Below are positions 6,224-9,018 of a stretch of 9,018 nucleotides of DNA, piece after piece. Positions within the stretch are counted from its first letter, which is position 1. The number at the start of each line of letters is the position of its first letter. A program made the position numbers and the translations under genes. The notes beneath the pieces were generated by a model, which worked only from the letters and a program-made list of their open reading frames with translations, was not told the origin of the DNA and ran no database searches. The stretch lies in NCBI GenBank assembly GCA_021792485.1, contig JAJYUO010000046.1:1-9018 (forward strand), read 5' to 3'. This stretch comes from Thermoplasmata archaeon (GTDB taxonomy: Archaea > Thermoplasmatota > Thermoplasmata > Lutacidiplasmatales > UBA184).

Positions 6224-6254
6224 CGGGACTTTCGCTCGCGGCACCGGTCGGCCG

Positions 6255-7481
6255 ATGAAGGTACTGATCACGGGCATCGACGGCTACTCCGGCTGGCCGC
6301 TCGCGCTTCACCTGCTCGCGCGCGGTCACGAGGTTGTTGGAATCGATAGCTTCGTCACGCGTCGCAGGGTTCGGGAAGTGGGAAGCTGGTCCGCGACGCC
6401 GATTCCGTCGTTCGCGCGCCGCCAAGCCGCGGTGAAGGAGGTTCTTGGCAAGGAGATCGCCTTCTACCGCGGCGATCTCGCTCGGTACGACGTCGCCGAG
6501 AAGGTTCTTTCGACCGAGCACCCCGACGCGATCGTCCACCTCGCCGAGCAACGAAGCGCGCCCTACTCCATGATCGACGTCCACCACGCGGTCGCGACGC
6601 AGGTCGAGAACGTCACGAGCACGCTCCACCTCCTCTACGCCATGCGCGCTCACGCACCGGAGGCGCACCTCGTCAAGATGGGCACCATGGGGGAGTATGG
6701 GACTCCGAAGGTGCCGATCCCCGAAGGGTTCTTCGAGGTCGAGTATCGCGGAGGCAAGGATACGCTCCCCTTCCCTCGGCAGGCGGGAAGCTGGTACCAT
6801 TGGAGCAAGGTCTTCGATTCGGGCGACGTGATGTTCGCGAGCCGAATCTGGAACCTCCGCGCCACCGATGTGATGCAGGGCGTCATCTACGGGATCCGGA
6901 CCCCGGAGATGACCGACCGACGTCTCCTCACGCGGTTCGATTTCGACGAGACATGGGGAACCGTCGTCAACCGGTTCATCGCCCAAGCGATTCTCGGCCT
7001 CCCGCTCACGGCCTACGGACGGGGGGGCCAGACCCGCGGGTTCATCGCGCTCGAGGACTCCGTTCAGTCGCTCCGGATCGCAATCGAGCATCCCGCGCGA
7101 GCGGGCGAGTACCGGGTCTTCAACCAATTCGACGCGGCGTACTCCGTGAACTACCTTGCGGAGACCACGTGCCGGATCGCCGCGGAGTTCGGGTACTCGG
7201 CCACGATCGCCCACCCGCCGAACCCGCGGGTCGAGGCGGAGGAGCACGGCTACGAACCGATCCACGAACGCCTGTACGAGCTCGGATACCGTCGCACACG
7301 AGCGTTGGATGAGGTGATCCGCGAGATCTTCGCCACGCTTCGGCACTACCGCCGACGCCTCGCGGCGAAGCGGCATGTTGTGCAACCGGCGACGGATTGG
7401 CGGCAGGGGGACAACCGGCCCTCGCTCAGGACCCGCATGCCGACCTCCTCGGGGCCGCTTCCGTCGGGCGGGGCGCCGTAG
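6255..7481 (+). CDS. agl3: UDP-sulfoquinovose synthase (SQD1/Agl3 family)
   Basis: Makes UDP-sulfoquinovose from UDP-glucose and sulfite; an extended short-chain dehydrogenase with bound NAD. The N-terminal TGIDGYSGW has the NAD-binding GxxGxxG (Gly7, Gly10, Gly13). Family-specific blocks follow in the SQD1 order: AEQRSAPYSMID, LVKMGTMGEYGTP with Thr144, YHWSK with Tyr181 and Lys185, RATDVMQGVIYG, GRGGQTRGFI, GEYRVFNQF, and NPRVEAEEH. The catalytic residues of Arabidopsis SQD1 are Thr145, Tyr182 and Lys186, one position later, so the match is close. The sulfosugar-specific blocks argue against a plain UDP-glucose epimerase. 408 residues are slightly more than SQD1 because of a Pro/Ser-rich tail of about 20. 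Archaeal homologue Agl3 supplies sulfoquinovose to the N-glycan of Sulfolobus. It is the first of two plus-strand genes, with the nucleotidyltransferase 4 nt downstream. Confidence 0.95.
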   Translation: MKVLITGIDGYSGWPLALHLLARGHEVVGIDSFVTRRRVREVGSWSATPIPSFARRQAAVKEVLGKEIAFYRGDLARYDVAEKVLSTEHPDAIVHLAEQRSAPYSMIDVHHAVATQVENVTSTLHLLYAMRAHAPEAHLVKMGTMGEYGTPKVPIPEGFFEVEYRGGKDTLPFPRQAGSWYHWSKVFDSGDVMFASRIWNLRATDVMQGVIYGIRTPEMTDRRLLTRFDFDETWGTVVNRFIAQAILGLPLTAYGRGGQTRGFIALEDSVQSLRIAIEHPARAGEYRVFNQFDAAYSVNYLAETTCRIAAEFGYSATIAHPPNPRVEAEEHGYEPIHERLYELGYRRTRALDEVIREIFATLRHYRRRLAAKRHVVQPATDWRQGDNRPSLRTRMPTSSGPLPSGGAP

Positions 7482-7485
7482 CTCG

Positions 7486-8418
7486 ATGCGCGGGGTCGTC
7501 ACGCTCGCGGGCGACGGGAGCCGGATGCTCCCGTGGGCGCGTCTCGTCCGCAAGGAGTTCCTGCCGCTCTTCGACGTTCCGAGCGACGGCCACGGCGCCC
7601 CCGTGCTGAAACCCGTCGCCCACTTCGTCCTCGAAACCCTCGTGAGAGCGGGGATCTCCGACCTCGTCCTCGTCGTTCGCCCCGAGAATCTGAGCTACGT
7701 CCGATCGTACTTCAGCATCGATCCGGCGTTCCTGCGCCGCCACGCCCATCACCCGGAGCGCGTGCGCGAGACGCGGCAATTCTACCGATCGCTCGCGCGG
7801 CTCCGCATCGAGTTCCGGCTCCAGCGGCAGCCGAAGGATCGCCGCTCCCGAGGGTTTGGCGACGCGGTTCTCCGCGCCGCACCCGTCGTGGGCGACGAGC
7901 CGTTCGTCGTCCACGCCGGGGACGGGCTCCTTCTCGAGCCGGAGCGAGGCCAACTCGTTCGCGCCATGGTCGCCTTGCGCGCACGCGAACGGCTGGACGC
8001 CGTGCTGCTCGTGCGTCCGGTCGCCGACGCGCGACGCTACGGGGTCGTCGAAGGACGGCCCCTCGCGCCGTTCCGGGGGATCGGTCGACTCGCCGTGACC
8101 GCCATGGAAGAGAAGCCGGCCGAACCTCGATCTCGGTGGGCGGCGACCGCGGTCTACGCCTTCGGGCCCAGGATCTGGGACGCCCTCCGCCGAGAAGCGC
8201 GCCGCCATCCGGAGGAGCTCGAGCTCACCGATGGCATCGCGCGGCTCCTCCGGGACGGCGGGCGGGCGCAGGCGCTCATCCTCACGCCTCGGCAAGGAAT
8301 TTGGCGCTCCGTCGGGTCACCGGAACGGTACGCCCGGGCGCTCTCGGAGACCCAGGCCCTCGCCGAGAGAGTTCGACGAACGCGGACGGGATCGCGGAGG
8401 ATGGCCGCCCGGACCTAG
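7486..8418 (+). CDS. GalU-like sugar-1-phosphate nucleotidyltransferase
   Basis: Probably joins UTP to glucose 1-phosphate, giving the UDP-glucose used by the sulfoquinovose synthase 4 nt upstream; the sugar is inferred from that neighbour. The 310-residue protein begins with the nucleotide-binding signature AGDGSRMLP and KEFLPLFD (8-30), equivalent to GxGTR and PKE-LP of GalU. Then come PVAHFVLETLVRAGISDLVLVV, GFGDAVLRA, VVGDEPFVVHAGDG (Asp146), RRYGVVEG, MEEKPAEP (209-211 is EKP), ELTDGI (246-251) and WRSVGSPERYARAL, all in GalU order. Departures are Ser for Thr in the GTR motif and GDG where GDD or GDN is usual at the metal-binding Asp. ATG 7486 is chosen because the signature starts at once after it; a GTG at 7375 would lie inside the upstream gene. 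Its stop shares CTAG with the opposing glycosyltransferase. Confidence 0.85.
   Translation: MRGVVTLAGDGSRMLPWARLVRKEFLPLFDVPSDGHGAPVLKPVAHFVLETLVRAGISDLVLVVRPENLSYVRSYFSIDPAFLRRHAHHPERVRETRQFYRSLARLRIEFRLQRQPKDRRSRGFGDAVLRAAPVVGDEPFVVHAGDGLLLEPERGQLVRAMVALRARERLDAVLLVRPVADARRYGVVEGRPLAPFRGIGRLAVTAMEEKPAEPRSRWAATAVYAFGPRIWDALRREARRHPEELELTDGIARLLRDGGRAQALILTPRQGIWRSVGSPERYARALSETQALAERVRRTRTGSRRMAART
8415..8418. other. Shared palindromic stop CTAG of two convergent genes
   Basis: TAG at 8416-8418 ends the nucleotidyltransferase and the complement of 8415-8417 gives TAG to the glycosyltransferase on the other strand. No spacer or T-rich terminator separates the two genes. Confidence 0.9.
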
Positions 8419-9018
8419 TCGGTCCCGTCGCTCGCAAACAGCTCGGCCGGGTCGACACCGCGCGCATCGCGACGGTACTGGAGGCTACGGTACGCCCACC
8501 AGCGATCGAACGCCGCTCTCGGCAGGATCCGGCGCGCGGCGACGAACGCGAGGGCCGGCACGCGGAAACGCTGGCGCTCGCGTATCGCTCCCTTGAGGAA
8601 GTCGAGGTATTCGGATGCCGAGGGCGGTGGGCTGTTCGGCAGGCTCAGGTACGCGTCGATCCGTGCGATCACGTACAGCCATCGCGCCCAGGCGGCCGCC
8701 GGGGTCCCGCGCACGATCGCCTCCTGCCGCCGCAGCGCCTCGAGCGACCGTTCGATATACGCCGGGTCCTTGGGCGGACGGACGCCACCCTCGCCGAACG
8801 TCTCCATGCTCACGCTGCCGTGGATACGGTGGCAGCTGAGGACCCGGGGATCGACCCGGATCGCTCCGGGGCCGGCGAGCGCACTGAGGAAGACGAGCGA
8901 GTCGGACCCGGCCGCGACATCCTTGAACCCGGAGAGAAACGGTCGTAGGGCCGACCGACGGACCGAGATCGTGCTGAGATTGTACATCGGGAGCACTCGG
9001 CTCCGGCGCTTCTCGGCC
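8415..9018 (-). CDS. Family 2 (GT-A) glycosyltransferase, C-terminal part, 5' end outside window
   Basis: Likely transfers a sugar from a nucleotide donor to a glycan or lipid carrier. About 200 residues are visible, and the frame stays open to the window edge. The GTG at 8996 is therefore probably internal. The stretch PMYNLSTISVRRSALRPFLSGF, then AAGSDSLVFLSALAGPGAIRVD and SCHRIHGSVSM, follows the GT2 order: a 'N-ISSV-RR-L-GF' strand, the segment where most members have EDWDL, then 'PE-L--YR-H--S-S'. Here the acidic EDWDL block reads GSDSL, so the base is an Asp in a shifted context. The remainder is helical and rich in Arg and Trp without clear membrane segments. The DXD motif and donor site would lie upstream of the visible part. 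Placement beside the UDP-sulfoquinovose genes, on the opposite strand, suggests a shared surface glycan locus; donor and acceptor cannot be named. Confidence 0.68.
   Translation of the reverse strand, partial: AEKRRSRVLPMYNLSTISVRRSALRPFLSGFKDVAAGSDSLVFLSALAGPGAIRVDPRVLSCHRIHGSVSMETFGEGGVRPPKDPAYIERSLEALRRQEAIVRGTPAAAWARWLYVIARIDAYLSLPNSPPPSASEYLDFLKGAIRERQRFRVPALAFVAARRILPRAAFDRWWAYRSLQYRRDARGVDPAELFASDGTD

Noticed and set aside
7375..7485. Earlier GTG start for the nucleotidyltransferase inside the sulfoquinovose synthase gene
   Set aside because: The added 37 residues are Arg/Gly/Pro-rich, and the conserved AGDGSR signature starts 8 residues after ATG 7486.
6111..7553. Open minus-strand frame continuing 480 codons upstream of the PAC2 gene
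   Set aside because: It lies antisense to the clear sulfoquinovose synthase gene, has Arg/Gly-rich composition with no recognisable domain, and the PAC2 gene has its own GTG, ribosome site and promoter at 6110-6172.
7426..8295. 289-codon minus-strand open frame opposite the nucleotidyltransferase
   Set aside because: No domain pattern, and the plus strand carries all GalU blocks with intact reading frame.
1..9018. CRISPR arrays, insertion sequences, tRNA or rRNA genes
   Set aside because: No regularly spaced repeats, transposase motifs, terminal inverted repeats or cloverleaf-like GC stems with a TTCGA loop were seen, and almost all bases are assigned to conserved proteins.

Overview
The window reads as densely packed archaeal chromosome, very GC-rich, most likely from a high-GC Thermoplasmata-type euryarchaeon. 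The supporting genes are a Dph2-type diphthamide synthase with three cluster cysteines, an archaeal NAC protein with a UBA tail, a PAC2-family proteasome chaperone, a DUF131-like small membrane protein, and a class II HMG-CoA reductase, which occurs in Thermoplasmatales and Archaeoglobus but not in most other archaea. The exact lineage is inference. No mobile element, tRNA, rRNA or CRISPR array was seen, and about 97% of the window is coding.

Layout. (1) Positions 2-1224, plus strand: the C-terminal half of HMG-CoA reductase (mevalonate and isoprenoid lipid synthesis), then pdxT, the glutaminase subunit of PLP synthase. (2) Positions 1221-6110, minus strand: a six-gene run, in transcription order PAC2 chaperone, RimI-like N-acetyltransferase, a protein with four CBS domains and a C-terminal ribosome-hibernation (HPF/RaiA)-like domain, NAC, a Nudix-Dph2 fusion, and a DUF131-like membrane protein. 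Spacings are short or negative, so this looks like one operon devoted to translation and protein quality control. (3) Positions 6111-6254: a divergent promoter region with BRE/TATA-like elements on both strands. (4) Positions 6255-8418, plus strand: a UDP-sulfoquinovose synthase (SQD1/Agl3 type) followed 4 nt later by a GalU-like sugar nucleotidyltransferase. (5) Positions 8415-9018, minus strand: the C-terminal part of a family 2 glycosyltransferase running off the window.

How the genes fit together. The central operon follows a protein from ribosome to proteasome. Dph2 starts the diphthamide modification of EF-2, NAC binds nascent chains at the exit tunnel, the CBS-HPF protein looks like a nucleotide-sensing ribosome-silencing factor, the RimI-like enzyme acetylates N-termini, and the PAC2 protein (ending in an HbYX-type Met-Tyr-Arg) fits a proteasome assembly chaperone. 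The right-hand genes would make UDP-glucose (or a related sugar nucleotide), convert it to UDP-sulfoquinovose, and pass sugars to a glycosyltransferase, fitting a sulfonated surface glycan or glycolipid.

The least ordinary points are the CBS-HPF architecture inside a translation operon, the Nudix-Dph2 fusion, and the archaeal sulfosugar module. Both convergent gene pairs end in a shared CTAG that supplies TAG to both strands, leaving no intergenic room for terminators.
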